The notes under the pieces are model-generated. The model saw only the letters and a list, made by a program, of their open reading frames with translations, did not search any database and was not told where the DNA came from. Positions 35,700 to 48,813 of a stretch of 64,000 bases of DNA are shown one piece after another; the first letter of the stretch is position 1, and each line of letters starts with the position of its first letter. The translations under genes were made by a program, and so were the position numbers. Where the stretch lies: the NCBI GenBank assembly GCA_037954665.1, contig JBBMOL010000119.1:1178001-1242000 (forward strand). The letters are read 5' to 3'. The DNA is from Laguncularia racemosa (Eukaryota; Streptophyta; Magnoliopsida; Myrtales; Combretaceae).

Positions 35700-37070
35700 A
35701 TTTTTTTTTTCTATTGTGCTAATGACTTTAGAGACTTTCTCCCTTGCCAAATCAACAAATGCTTCTTTGGGGGAGATACCTTATTTTCAATGACATCAAA
35801 TTTTAGCCTCTTTGTGAGGGTTGTAGATAGATCATCTGTTGGACACTTAATGGCAAGAGTTTTTAGGGCTAGAATGAGATGTGAGGGTAAAGAATTCAAC
35901 AAAGTGTAAAGATTAGAGGTAAGAGGAGGTGACTCAAGTAATTCCACAATATAAAGGATATAAGTTTTTGAAAGAAGACCAAAATTTCATTTGCTTTTGG
36001 ACAAGTTAAGTTAAACGAATGGATTATTTTAGTCTGAGGACTAGGTGGATGTAGATGTCTTATGGGGTTGGCGAATTTCTCATATTCGGCTAATGAGGAA
36101 ACATTTGTGATTGGGGAGCTTTTACTAACAAGGTTAGTAGTTAGTTTAGAATGAGTTACGGGTAAAGTAGATAAAAACAAGTTCTTGCTGTAAAGATGGT
36201 TGTTAACTAAATGTAGACCTTAGAGGAGCTAGCATGAAACTAAAGTGATTACCTTTATGATCTACGTTACTAGAGGGTGAATTCTCAAAAGGCCCCATGC
36301 TTGTTGGATTTGACCGTAAGGTATTTCCATGATTAGGGATGGATTCACTAAAAGTCCCTTCCATTGAAGAATGAGAAGGTAAAGACGAGCTCAACAAGAC
36401 ATTTTTCCCCATTAGCAACGTAACCACATTTGCTCTAAGCCATGAGCCATATTGCTTTATACCTGATTTAATACTAGAACTTGTGGTTAAGTGGCCCAAT
36501 CTTCCACATTGGAAGCAAATGTTTGACAATTTCTCATACTTGATTTTAGTTTATTACAACTCACCTAGGTTCTTGTTTTGTTAGGTAAAGACTGATCCAT
36601 ATCCACTCTTACCCATAAAAAACCTCTCATAGCACCACCTTTGAGATTAACCGATTCACATTCTATCACATCACCAATATAAGAGCCTAATTTCTGAGCA
36701 TTATTGTCCATCATTTGATCAAGTTTCAGCCAGTGAAATTGAACCCAAATAAGGCGTTTGTTTAGTGTCACATCTTTTATGTTTTAATGGGACTCCCACA
36801 CACTTAGAGCAAGTAACTTCCCCATGAAAGCCCATAGACCATTCCCTATAACTTTCAAAACTTATTGTTTCTCCTCAAAAGTACAAATAAACAAATTTGC
36901 CTTCATTGCGAGAATTTCACAGTTTCCATGCAATTTCCACACCTTCTTCATAACAAAGATAATAGTTGCCCTGTTTTCCACTTTTTCAGACCATAACTAC
37001 TTTACCGATGCTATTTTCCTCAACCTATGTATCAAGCCTCATAACTGATGATACATAATTGGGAAAGTGA
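35700..37070 (-). pseudogene. LINE ORF1 relic (DUF4283-type with broken zinc knuckle)
   Basis: On the minus strand the frames give an N-terminal part (VMKKVWKLHGNCEILAMKAN near 36950), then WVQFHWLKLDQMM and AQKLGSYIGDVIECE (36740-36650), as in the DUF4283 RNA-binding-like ORF1 of plant L1 LINEs. A zinc-knuckle segment follows at about 36520: CFQCGRLGHLTTSS, where the last Cys of CX2CX4HX4C is Ser. The remainder is Ser/Pro-rich. Frameshifts separate the pieces, so it is a dead copy. Confidence 0.72.
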
Positions 37071-37150
37071 AGGAATCCCTATCTATGGGACGAAAACTCT
37101 CTAGTTAAGAGAGAAAAGCTTTCAACTTAGGAGAAAACTATCCTTAGGGT

Positions 37151-40100
37151 CCGTTTAGGATTCTAAACATATAACATATTAATATTGTTGAATCATTTTT
37201 CCCCTCTCTCCCCCTCCCTCCTCTCCCACTTACATAAAGTTATTATTGATCTTAAAAGACATTATCACCTTTTAAAATTGTTCATGCGATGTACTTCTAA
37301 CCAATGAGCCCTTGAAAGTAATCCTAAATTTGATAGGTTATCACATATTATCAAAATCAACCTTGATTCCACTTACAAAACCTACGGTGCACTCTATGCT
37401 TAATGTAGAAGTGAGTAGCTACACAATGGGTAGATACAAATTTCTAACTTGTACACTACTCTATAGATTTAGGTTTTAATATTTAGAATCAAAACCTACC
37501 CTATGGAACTATTTGGGACCTATATTCCTATAATCTACAAGCACTATGATACCTTAAACCTATAAGTCTTTCCTATCCAACAAACATAAAACAAAATATG
37601 GATTGAAATTGAGGGACTTAAGATAAATATGACTATTTAACTAAGCATTAACCTAAAATAATTTGTTATAAGTGAGGTCAACTTTCGCGTAACTTAGTTA
37701 TTTTTTTCACTATATTTATCAGATAAATTATAGCTATTCTATACATGGTACAAGATTTATATTGTACTACACATATTTAAAAATAACAAAATAGCTTAAA
37801 ATTTAGAACCTGTAATATACAATATAGACTCTAAAGTAGGTAGAAGATTGTATTATATACCTTACCCTATGATTATAGGTTTCAAAATTTTGAAAGAAAA
37901 ACCTACTAAATGATATTTAATATCCATTCCATAACCTAAACGATTGATGGTTCCAATGCTAGGTTGATGGGAGATCTAAAATTGGAATCAAATGCACAAA
38001 CCCTAACAAAACCCTTAGATCATTGAATCCACTCACAAATCTCATTGTTCAATAGTAGTGTTTTATTGTTAAGCTTGCAATTGGTTTTAATCGGTTGTCA
38101 AGCACGAAATAGGGTTTATAAGTAAAATTGGGGATTTTTAGGGTATAATAATGCGTGAGATATAGGTTTTTTTTTTTCACCTTTATATATTATATTATAG
38201 AAAGAGGAAATCAAACTTTCTATTATATCAAGTGGTTAATATTCATGACATTAGATTATAAAGGTCTTGACAATGAGTGAGATATTAAATTTGAGAGTCT
38301 TAAAAGCCTTACATGTGTGTCACGTGCACAATTTCAATAAAATAACAACGTTTTTAAGATAAAGGACAACTGAAATTCCCTAAGTAAAAAAAAAAAAAAA
38401 TAGCATAAATTCTGAAAGGGAAAAATATGAACACATTAATTATGTTATCTAACCTTTACTATATCAATTAACAATGAATAACAACTATCATAAAATAGAG
38501 GGTGTCACCATGAATCTATCTCGATGATACTGAAAATAAACTCCAATTAAACCCTCTACTCCATTTAATATTAAAAAGTATGTTCCTTTCATATAAATCC
38601 TTAAATCCATTAAAAAGCATAGAACAAGAATAAACTTAGGATGACTGCACACATTTCATGAGTCCCCAAATTAGTAATACAGAAGTTAGAACCATCATGA
38701 TTCGATTTTAACATGTAAAAGTACAACTTTCGTGCAATCAAAACTTAATTACGATTAATTACTTTCCTTTCCCTTGCTATTCATACCAATGCAACATTGG
38801 TCACGATTTGCTTCTTTTCTTATGGAAATAAACAATTTATTATGTTTTAAATCCATCAATTTTGAAAATGAAACTAGCTACCTAATGATTAGCTAAATAC
38901 TTGTCAGTTTCTGCTCCACATCTTCATATGTGAATTTATGCCTACAGTGCATTTATATTATAACGACAGTCGCACAGGAATTTGAGTTACCCTTTACTTC
39001 GTTTTCGTTTGCAATGATTTCACAGCTGCCAGTGGCCTACCGGGACCAAGCGATAGCCTAGCAAAGTTAAGAGGCATATCCTTCACCAGACAACCAGAAT
39101 ACCCTTTTTTACTTGGACTAGCTAGCTAGCTTGCCTGTATTTTTATTTAGGAATAAATATAAAAACTTATTATAAAATTTTATGCGATGTCGCATAAAAC
39201 ACTAGACCAGATATTTAAATTCATCTTTTATTTCTAAGCCCTAGGCAAAGAAATCCCCTTAATTATATGAATGAGAAAAATGTTGAGGTTCATTCTTAAC
39301 TTCTTAAGTTGAAGGCAACAATATATTCTCATTTTATTTAATTACTAATTTTAGATGGTATAACCAAGTTTTACCACCTGTTTCTCTACATTTAATTTAA
39401 TGTAGGTAATCTAGATAATCTCTCTAGATTTAATTTAATGGTAATGTTAAGGACAAACAAATTGGATGAACTTAGGAAACGACTGAACAAGTTACTACTT
39501 TTACCTATCACACTACTCATAGTGATAAAAGAGGAACTCACCATCACCATCTACCACCTATTGATCAGCAACAGAACAACTATGTATCATATATTGCACT
39601 ATCAACCTAAGAAGCTTCAATCAAATCTATCAAAATATAGACCTAGAATGCCTAAAGCATATAATTGATCTCTTAAAAAGGGGATGGGTATAACATTGAC
39701 TCAATTAATAGCATCTACCTTAGTCAAGATGCTTGAACTCAAAGAAAATGAATTCTTTCTATAAAAAAAAAAAAAAATTACAGCTCTAGATAAAAGTTAA
39801 TTCTAAAATTACTTAAAATCTTAATGAGTACATACTGTACTTTTGATGTATACAAAGATGAATGATTCAAATTAGATGCAATCAATGGTTATGATCACTT
39901 TTTTCATATGGGAAACTTTTTACAATAACTGAATATGTTAAAACTCTTATCTTGCATGTCAATTTCATAATAAAGGTTGTTGAACAAGGACTTGGATTGT
40001 TCACGAAAGCTGTAACTCTCATTCTTCTTTCCATAGCCTCTTTAAATAACCTGAATTTTGATATTTAAGACTTTAAGTTATGGCCAAAAGGTGGTTGCTG

Positions 40101-41340
40101 CATGACTAGGTTTCCTGAATATACAATTAAGTCTAATTTGGACATCTATTGAAAGCCAAAGTTTAAATTGGATTTGGATGAACTAGCCTATTCCATAAAG
40201 CTTAGGAAGTTGTCTATGAAACTTTAAAGAATAGTTCTACATCTAGAAACTCTAGGCCGCTCTAAAATATACAGAAGCATCCAAATATAAAAAAAAATCC
40301 AAAGCCTCTCTAATTATACCTAAAACATATGAGATCAACACTAATAATACATATAAGGAAACACCCTAAAACAATAATGTGAAAGGGATAAACTTATAAA
40401 AATATAAGGTAGCATCAACTAACTTAAGTAGCATCTTTAAAAAGAAAAAGAAAAAGAAAAAAATCAATAATAATATATATATTTTAGAAAACGAATGCAA
40501 ACTATTAAATGGAGACTCAAGTAAACAATGTTGTAATTGATAAAATCATGGAAAAATCATAAAAATATGACTTTTGTTTTAATGTGTCTTCAAACTTATA
40601 TATGTGTGTGTGTGACATGCTTTTTCATTACTATGTATTAATATTAATTAAAGGATACATGTTCTATCCATGACTGGTCTATAATAATTTATTTACTATA
40701 ATAATGTTATTAAATAAAATAATAAAGGACAATAAACAATTAAAAAATGAAAAAAATACAAAATGAAAGAAAGTGCAAATAATTGGATTAAACCCTTCAC
40801 CCACTTAGTTGCCATCCTAGCTTGAAGCTGATCAAACAACAATGAAAATTAAGGGTAGGTCATGACCCACCTACGCTGGTGGGTTAGGATTAGGATTAGC
40901 ACGACTCCTCTAATTCATCATCACGATATACATATACATATATATATATATATAAGAAAAAAAAATCAATAGATTATTTGTCAAGTCATAGACCCCAATC
41001 CTGGTAGGTCACCGCTTTTTTTTTTTTTTTGTCATTTTCCAATTACTCTAGCTCTACAGGTGGCTACCCACCAATGCGGCCACTCGGGGCATTGTACAAT
41101 CTTATCCCAAAGCCCCCTGCCAAAAGCGTTAGTTAGCCGCTCCTAAGTAAGTATTTAACCATTGCTTTTATTATTTTTATTTTGTGTTTTTTATAAATTT
41201 CTGTTATATTATTTAATTTAATATAGCTAACAGTATTATCTTACTAAAATTAATTATTATTAACTAATTTAAATAGACACGTGTATCCTAATTATCATTA
41301 ACACATAATGATGAAATACATATCATATATTTAATATAGT
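37151..41340. other. AT-rich intergenic sequence, no gene recognised
   Basis: Stop-rich sequence with simple repeats, including (AT)n at about 40937-40953 and poly-A and poly-T tracts. A local inverted motif pair rich in GTGGGT and ACCCAC lies at about 40855-41080. Short frames such as 39438-39668 have no recognisable domain. Confidence 0.5.
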
Positions 41341-41360
41341 AAAAAATATAAATTATGAGT

Positions 41361-42210
41361 TTATAAGAGGAAAAATTACATACAAGAGTATTAATATTTA
41401 GGGTTAAATTAGAATAAAGTATCAAAATTTCATATGATTAAAATAGAAGATGAACATTATACTTAGAAAATTTCATCACAACTCCATCAAATGCTAATGT
41501 GGCACATTTAAAATAAAATATTGTTAATAAAAAGGAAAAATAGAAAATAAAAATAAAAAATATGAAAACAATGGAAAAATATTTTTAAAAAAATCTATTC
41601 CGATTACCTCAAGGTTAGAAGGTGGGTAGCAATTACTTTTGGGGGGCTCGAAATAACCATGATTAGAAAGATGGATTGCAACTCATAACTTAAAGTGGGT
41701 TGTTTGATCCATCACTCAATCTTCTAAGGCGATGACTAATCACCCACTACCTTGAAAATATTAAAATATATATATATGAAAAATTGGGTTGCATGACCTG
41801 ATTATAGCCTAATTGGTTTTTTAAAAATAAAAAATAAAAATAGTAGGCAATTACTCATCACCATTGTTGGGACGAACAACTCACTTTAAATTATTAGTCA
41901 TGATCCACCTTTATAATCATCACTTAGCCTTAAGGTGGTCGATTCTTTCTTTTTATTACTTTACTACTTTTTATTTTTTATTTTTTATTTTATTTATTTT
42001 CTTGCTTATTTTATTTTTTTACAATATTTTATTTTAAACGTGCTACATCAATATCTAATTGATAGGTAACATGCTATGTTAGTACCAATTAATGGTGCTA
42101 TGATAGCATTATGATGAATTTTTATTTAAACCTTATAACAATTTTTTTATAATATATTTAAACTTAACATAAATGTGAATCTTCTTATATGTAATTTTTC
42201 CATTTATAAA
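41361..42210. repeat. Long imperfect inverted repeat (~350-bp arms, ~160-bp spacer)
   Basis: The left arm (41361-41710) and right arm (41869-42210) are reverse complements with mismatches. The outer block GGAAAAATTACAT pairs with ATGTAATTTTTCC; a middle block AAATAAAATATTGT pairs with ACAATATTTTATTT; the inner block TTAAAGTGGGTTGTTTG pairs with its mirror CGAACAACTCACTTTAA. No coding frame lies inside. It could be a foldback or MULE-like transposon, or a hairpin-RNA source. It ends about 500 bp upstream of the CSLA TATA box. Confidence 0.65.
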
Positions 42211-42267
42211 AACAATAACACATGTCATATTTTTATAATTTCTCTATAATCAATCTCAATGCTGTTA

Positions 42268-42291
42268 TTTTCTTTCTTTCTTTCTTTCTTT
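42268..42291. repeat. (TTTC)n microsatellite
   Basis: A short TTTC tetranucleotide run lies just outside the inverted repeat, in the distal CSLA promoter. Confidence 0.85.
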
Positions 42292-42726
42292 TTTAAGTTT
42301 TTATGCCATAAATTAACGATGATGGGCAACAGAACACCAACTTGGATACATGCAAAACAAAAATAACACACACATATATCCCTTTCCCAACTCTAAATTA
42401 AATAGCCGTCTTCTATATTTCAAGACATGGTTAGCTTAGCACCACATTTCCGATCCCTTGATGCATCAATATTTTTAGACCAGCTTAGTCCTTTCACCCT
42501 TTGTGCTCAAAAGCCGAAAATGAAGGCCAAACTAGTATAAGTTTGCTAAAATAATATCTCCATTTTGACCAAACATACAATGACACGCATTGATTTCATT
42601 AAGTACAACGTAAACCTTTTATCTTACTCCTTAACTGCTGTCAGTATCTGACCGCGGTCCCCCGTTTTAGATCCTCTTTCCTTTTACATTTGACTCTTCC
42701 CCTTCTTTTCCCTCCCAAACCTTTCA

Positions 42727-42734
42727 TATATAAA
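42727..42734 (+). promoter_or_regulatory. TATA box of the CSLA gene
   Basis: TATATAAA lies about 360 bp upstream of the CSLA start codon in a pyrimidine-rich context. Transcription would begin near 42760, followed by a leader containing a (CT)n tract at 42866-42885. Confidence 0.65.
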
Positions 42735-42865
42735 CTCTCACCCCTTGCTTTCTCTTTTCTCTGCAGAGCAGGGAAGAACAAAGATATCCGCTATAGTCTA
42801 TAGAGCCTTCTTGTGAAAGAAGAAGAAAGCTTTGAATACCCAAGAGCCATAAACTTCTGAAAAAC

Positions 42866-42885
42866 CTCTCTCTCTCTCTCTCTCT
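42866..42885 (+). repeat. (CT)n microsatellite in the CSLA 5' UTR
   Basis: A pure CT run lies in the predicted leader. CT-rich leaders and Y-patches are common around plant transcription starts. Its length could vary between alleles. Confidence 0.8.
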
Positions 42886-43089
42886 ATTCTCTCTTCTCTC
42901 TCTGCGTGTGGATAGGCATGTGTTTCTTCTGAGTTTCTCTGTTGAGTGCTCGGTTTTAACTTATCCCAGAAGCAAACTACATTAAAAGTCGTGTTCTTTT
43001 CGCAAAGTTTGGGACTTTATAAGCACACGTAAGTTGTTTCAATCTCCTCGTCCATTTCTTTCTCATTATAGAACCAAATAATATTCGAA

Positions 43090-46000
43090 ATGGACCGAGT
43101 TTCTTCTGCGAAAGTGTACCAAATGACGGGGCAGATAGGAATGGTCTGGGAGCAGACAAGAGATCCATTGATCGTTCCTTTGTTGAGAATTATGGTGGTA
43201 GTGTGTTTAATGATGTCTGTTATGCTTTTTGTGGAGAAAGTTTACATGGGCATTGTTATCTTGTTTCTTAAGTTGTTTAAAAGAAGACCAGAGAAGAGGT
43301 ATACGTGGGAACCAATGGGGGATGATGTTGAGTCTGGAAATTTGGATTACCCTATGGTTCTAGTGCAGATTCCCATGTATAACGAAAAGGAGGTAATGCT
43401 ATTAATTCACTATTTATAGCAATTTAATATTTGTGGAAAGATTAAATAGATAGTAATTAAGAAAAATTACACTATTACATTGATAAATAATTGATATATA
43501 TCATTATGTATATAATAAAATTTTGATATATATAAATAGTGTAAATTATGGTAGTAATTGTTTTGAAAACTATTTATATATATTAAAATTTTTATTGATA
43601 TTTATATATTATGTATATATAATACGTAGTATATATCAAAATAATTATTTTTTTATATGAATATACTATTTTCCTTGGAATATCAAGAGTCAACGGAACA
43701 TTGTTTTACCAAGAGTGCTCTATTATATTTACACTAAGGCTTTACATCTTTCAATTGAATAGAGCAGTTTCGATTTTCTTCTCATAAATGAATATATATG
43801 TAGTAATTTTTTAAAATATATGGGGAGAATATAATTTTCAATGCTTACATAATTCATGTGATAAATAAGCATATATAAAATTGAAAATTTACTTATTAAG
43901 CATGCTAATCATCAAAATTTACATTGCTTATATCTTTATGATGATGGTAATATAGATCACAACAAAAGAAATTATGCATCAATAAAGAAAGGATAATTGA
44001 TAAAGCATGATTGTTGCATGCCCTTATTTTCACATGACATGCAAATAAATCTTGATTTATTTGTGGTGTAACGTATGGTTTTTCTTGGCGTGCAGGTATA
44101 TCAGCTTTCTATAGGAGCTGCATGTGGGCTTTCATGGCCCGCGGATAGAATTATAATTCAAGTTCTCGACGATTCAACAGATCCAGCGATCAAGGTGCTA
44201 AGGATATAGAACATATTTTGCATGGAAGAATCATATTATTAAAAAACAATGAAAACTCGATTAAGAACATAGAACACGTAGAGTACTTCTTGTTATAATC
44301 GCAAGCATCTAGGAAAACGTTATCAGCAACCAAAACATCGTACAGTTGTGCACATAGCCATCTAATCCTTCTATCATTTTGCATGTTAATAATCAAAGAA
44401 AGAGACAATCCAACCTTAATGACTATAGTACCTGGTCTGCTTCGGCTTGGTTAACATATTCTGCTGAATATTCCAGACTTTGGTGGAGCTTGAATGCCAA
44501 AGATGGAAAAGCAAGGGCATAAACATCAAATATGAGATCAGGGACAATAGGAATGGGTACAAAGCTGGGGCCTTAAGAGAAGGAATGAAGCACAGTTATG
44601 TGAAACTATGTGACTACGTTGCCATATTTGATGCTGATTTCCAACCTGAATCTGACTTTCTTTGGCGCACGATTCCGTTCCTGTTCAATAACCCGGATAT
44701 TGGCCTTGTTCAAGCGCGTTGGAAATTCGGTAATTTAAAAATAAAATGCACCTATAATTACATGCTTAAACTTTTAAATGAATCGGTCATTTGATCTACA
44801 CATAAGAGATGAGTTGGTTTTATTTATATACTTCAACAAATGATCAATTACATTGTGTAAGCAACATGGATATCTAGCTAATAGATTTTGCTAAAGATAT
44901 AACAGAATCAGATTAGTTCAAAAGAGTATCACCGATCGTTAAAAGAGGTTATAATTGTGACTGATTGTTTCATATGAAATTATGATTAATACAAGAAAAA
45001 GGGTGAGTTTAATCTACTGGAAGTAGTCTAGGGATCACTTAGTTGAGGTTATGGCACCCTTTAGGCTCTAATGATCCTGAAAGAAACTAAAAATAGACAT
45101 TGATTAGTGTCAAAAGTTCGTGTCATTTTGGAATAAAAAAAAATTAGGAAAATTTTAAGCTTTTTCTTTATTGATATATGGTAAATTATTCTCGTCTCTC
45201 TATTCCCAACCCAGGTGAATGATTAGCACTAATCTAGTCACATTACTAGCATGACTCCCTCATATGCCAGAGCACTTTGGGTAGATTCTTAAGATCATTC
45301 TCTTAAAAAGAAAATCATCATTACCAATACAGGGTTTTAGCTTCATAACAGGCGAATCCAAAAGTTTAAACTTATAAATTTGATGTGGTTTTATATTTTA
45401 TTACTAATACTCCTCATTATGAGTTTGAACTTATAACCTGTTGGCTACAATACCATGTTAAATTCAATTCTACAATCAACTGATCTAAAAACTTAGGTAT
45501 ATATGTACAATTCGTTTTCATATGATATCTAATATAAAAGTGCTAGAAGTTGGCATGATGGTGTTTTTGCAGTGAACTCTGATGAGTGTTTGATGACAAG
45601 AATGCAAGAGATGTCACTTGATTACCATTTCACAGTGGAACAGGAAGTGGGATCTGCAACCTATGCTTTTTTTGGTTTCAACGGTAAAATCATAAGCATT
45701 CATCTAACCCAGCTGCCATGCTTTGCTTTCTTTACCTCGATGCAGTAATTTCTTTATTTGGACAAAAAGATGAAAAGATCAATCATGAAATGCAGGTACA
45801 GCTGGTTTATGGAGGATTTCTGCACTACAGGAGGCCGGAGGATGGAAAGATCGAACTACTGTGGAGGACATGGATTTGGCTGTGCGTGCTAGTCTTAAAG
45901 GCTGGAAATTTGTATATGTTGGTGATGTCAAGGTACTTTTTTCCTTCATAAACGAACAAAAGAATGAACTATTCTGTGTTAATACACATAATCTTCATTG

Positions 46001-48813
46001 TTTCTACTTATTACAGCCTTTTTAACACAATTGTCATGCCTTATCATAGCGAAACTGCATTGTTCTCATCCCCACCTAGGATTTAGGAAAAATTCTAGGC
46101 TCTCGACGGCCAGGAATAGATGTAGTTTGTCCCTATTCAATCATACCAAAATGAAAAATATCTCCTTTTGCATCAATAACGGCGTAGTGCTATACATCAG
46201 TTTAGAGAGGCACCATGCACTGCCTAAGAGTTACATGTTTCCAGTTAAAGTACTCATCTGTAGGTGATCCTTCAATTAATGTTGTGAATGGACTCTATAG
46301 GAGCTCCATATTCCTGTCTGTCAGCCCCAAAATCCTATGTGCTACATGAATCTCATTGAAGGGCCACCTATAGATGGATGGCCAAAACCACCCCACTTTT
46401 GTTCACCGAGTAACTGCTTCTCCAAGCAATAACCAAGGGAGTGCTTTCCAAGTAAAGTTTCATTTCACCCTGAGCTTCAGGCCATATGCATTACACGATG
46501 AGAAGCTCTCTAGGACCCACCCTTTCTTCTAGTACCACTTATCATCATGACTTCTGGCCCCACACAAATTTTACTAACCTCAATTCTAGAAGAAATTTGC
46601 AAATACTAAACTCCTTCTACAATATAAGTTTGATCGAACTCAGAAATTAGGCCAGAGCTATATTATTTTGAAGAACCCATTTCAAGTTCAATTAAGGAAA
46701 TTCTTGCATTTGTTTCTTGCAGGTTAAAAATGAATTGCCAAGTACTTTCAAAGCTTACCGTTTTCAACAACACAGATGGTCTTGCGGCCCTGCCAATCTG
46801 TTTAGGAAAATGGCTATGGAGATTGCCAAAAACAAGGTAAATTACAAATTTCCTTCTCTGTAATATGCACATTTGAGTCTTTCTATTGCCAAAAACAAGG
46901 TACACTACAAATTTCCTTCTCTGTAATATGCACACTGAATCTTTCTAATCTTGGAATTCAATGTGTTTTTGCAGAAAGTATCCATGTGGAAGAAGTTCTA
47001 TGTAATCTATAGCTTCTTCTTCGTACGAAAGATTGTGGCACACATTGTTACTTTCGTGTTTTACTGCATTGTCATGCCTGCTACTGTGTTGGTTCCAGAA
47101 GTGGAGGTCCCTAAGTGGGGAGCAGTCTACATTCCAACGATCATTACTCTGCTCAATGCTGTTGGTACTCCAAGGTCTCTCTTCATCTTCCTTTCTCTCA
47201 GTCCACATGATATCAAGTCACTAATTTGCTTTTCTTTTAAATCAAAAGCAGACTACTGGCCCGGTTGAAACTGAGAAAAGCTCAAAAGCGAATAGTATTT
47301 TCTTTTCAAGTCCTTTAGGATTCAATCGCTCAAGGAGAAGAAAAGGAAAATGGCATGATCAGCAGACCGTGACATGCAACTAAAATATTATTTTCAACGA
47401 TAGAGCAGCCCAAGTGTCACAATTGACTGCAAGTTTCCTACGACAGCCTCTGCCACAACCGAAACACCGAAACATAAACACCCTTACTAACCATTCCCAA
47501 CATTACGCTCCTAGGGAATCAAACAAATAACATGGCTATCAAACCATATAGGACTAAATGCCCCATTAGCATAGAGAAAAAGGTTACAGCTACTAACTTG
47601 CAGGATTAGTATGTCAATCCGCATCAACCTGTTTAACTTCTGTTAACATGAATAAATAATCAGGAATTGATCTTTGGAAAGCAAAATCTGAGAACAATAA
47701 ATTTAGAAAAGCCTACACTTATATATAGGTAATAGGCTTAACCCAAAAGTTAAGCTCTATGCAAACACATAACCCCTTGCAATTAGGTGATTGATGAGCT
47801 TTAGTCGATGCCCCAAGCGAGAGGCTAATACCTGTAAATATAAAAGTCCAGCCGGATCTATAGGTTCAAGCTTATAGATCGTTCGTGGAGCTAAACTGAA
47901 TATAAACCGAATTCCTCTTTTAAGCTTATCTATTGAGGGGCCGAATTGTCTCACTAAGCATGAACAACAAATTGAGTAATGGATGTCCTCTAACATTGAG
48001 CACAATGTCCCCAGATGGATCCTTTTTGCAGTTGCGTATTTTGCCTTTAAGACTAACTTGAAACAATCTTGCAGGTCATTTCATTTGCTGATTTTCTGGA
48101 TCCTATTCGAAAATGTCATGGCGCTGCACCGGACCAGGGCAACATTTATTGGTCTACTGGAAGCAGGAAGAGTAAACGAATGGGTTGTCACAGAGAAACT
48201 AGGAGATGCTCTCAAGACAAAATCAGGACCCAAAGCATCCAAAAAACCTCTGATTATGTTCGTAGAAAGGTACATATACTCTTTATGACTGGGGCAAGTA
48301 TTGCATTAGCTTAAGCATTCAACACGACTTCTCAGCTAACAATTAGAAGTTCTCAATCCCATTTTATGATTAATTGGTCAAATGCGTTTGAATAATCAAA
48401 GGAACTTCTGTATAAACACATTTTGTTTGTATACTATAAAAACCATACAACTTAGATTGACAATGCTATAACGCTCAAGAGTTGGAATCTCTGCATCTTA
48501 ATCCCCATTTGATTAAGTCGTTTAATTTACGGGCTCAAACATTTAGATCAGATGGTATGAATCTAAAATCTATCGATAAAGCTCAGACATGGTGTACATA
48601 AAAAAATTTGTTTAGTGACATCTCTCATCCCTGGTTTTGCTCTTGAGCAGGATCCATCTGTTAGAGATATGTGTTGGATTCTACCTCTTCTTCTGCGGCT
48701 GCTATGACCTCCTCCATGGCAAGAACCGGTTCTTCATATACCTCTTCCCCCAGTCATTTGCATTCTTCATTGCAGGGATTGGCTACGTTGGCACATTTGT
48801 TCCCAACTCTTAG
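43090..48813 (+). CDS. CSLA: Cellulose synthase-like A: glucan/mannan 4-beta-mannosyltransferase (9 exons, 524 aa)
   Basis: Exons are 43090-43392, 44096-44194, 44477-44729, 45573-45683, 45796-45932, 46723-46836, 46975-47174, 48075-48269 and 48651-48813 (TAG). All are GT-AG and phases agree. The product is a Golgi-membrane GT2 enzyme that polymerises the beta-1,4-mannan/glucomannan backbone from GDP-sugars. An N-terminal membrane segment (about residues 30-55) precedes the catalytic loop, which has VLDDSTDP, FDADFQPE, the TVEDMD acidic box and QQHRWS (the QxxRW motif). C-terminal transmembrane segments follow (YSFFFVRKIVAHIVTFVFY; FFIAGIGYVGTFVPNS). Length and ending fit CSLA rather than the larger CSLC or CESA. 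The N-terminus is somewhat shorter than remembered CSLA9-type proteins. AATAAA at 48862 may be its poly-A signal. Confidence 0.94.
46822..46946 (+). repeat. 63-bp tandem duplication covering a CSLA exon end and its 5' splice site
   Basis: The last 15 coding bases of CSLA exon 6 plus the donor and following intron bases (46822-46884) are repeated at 46885-46946. Both copies therefore carry the context AAAAACAAGGTA. The upstream donor (46837) keeps the frame into exon 7. The downstream donor (46900) would add 63 nt containing an in-frame TAA. Confidence 0.88.

Larger units (their letters stand above)
30365..37150 (-). mobile_element. L1-type LINE (non-LTR retrotransposon), dead, split by a solo LTR
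   Basis: Read on the minus strand. The ORF1 relic is at 37050-35700. The endonuclease segment is split by the insertion at 33367-35421. RT occupies about 32700-31200 and the zf-RVT-like C-terminus (RALNDALPSYCNLVR) lies near 30500-30400. RT hallmarks are clear at 32052-31843 (KIISRVLVNRPKPFL; DNVIIAHEAFHFF; CGLKLDMNKAYD). Frameshifts and stops are numerous. The 3' end with its poly-A tail is missing because the chromovirus LTR abuts at about 30365. The 5' limit near 37150 is approximate. Confidence 0.83.

Noticed and set aside
47757..48005. Minus-strand 82-codon frame in the last large CSLA intron
   Set aside because: No domain and no splice or promoter support; ordinary intron sequence.
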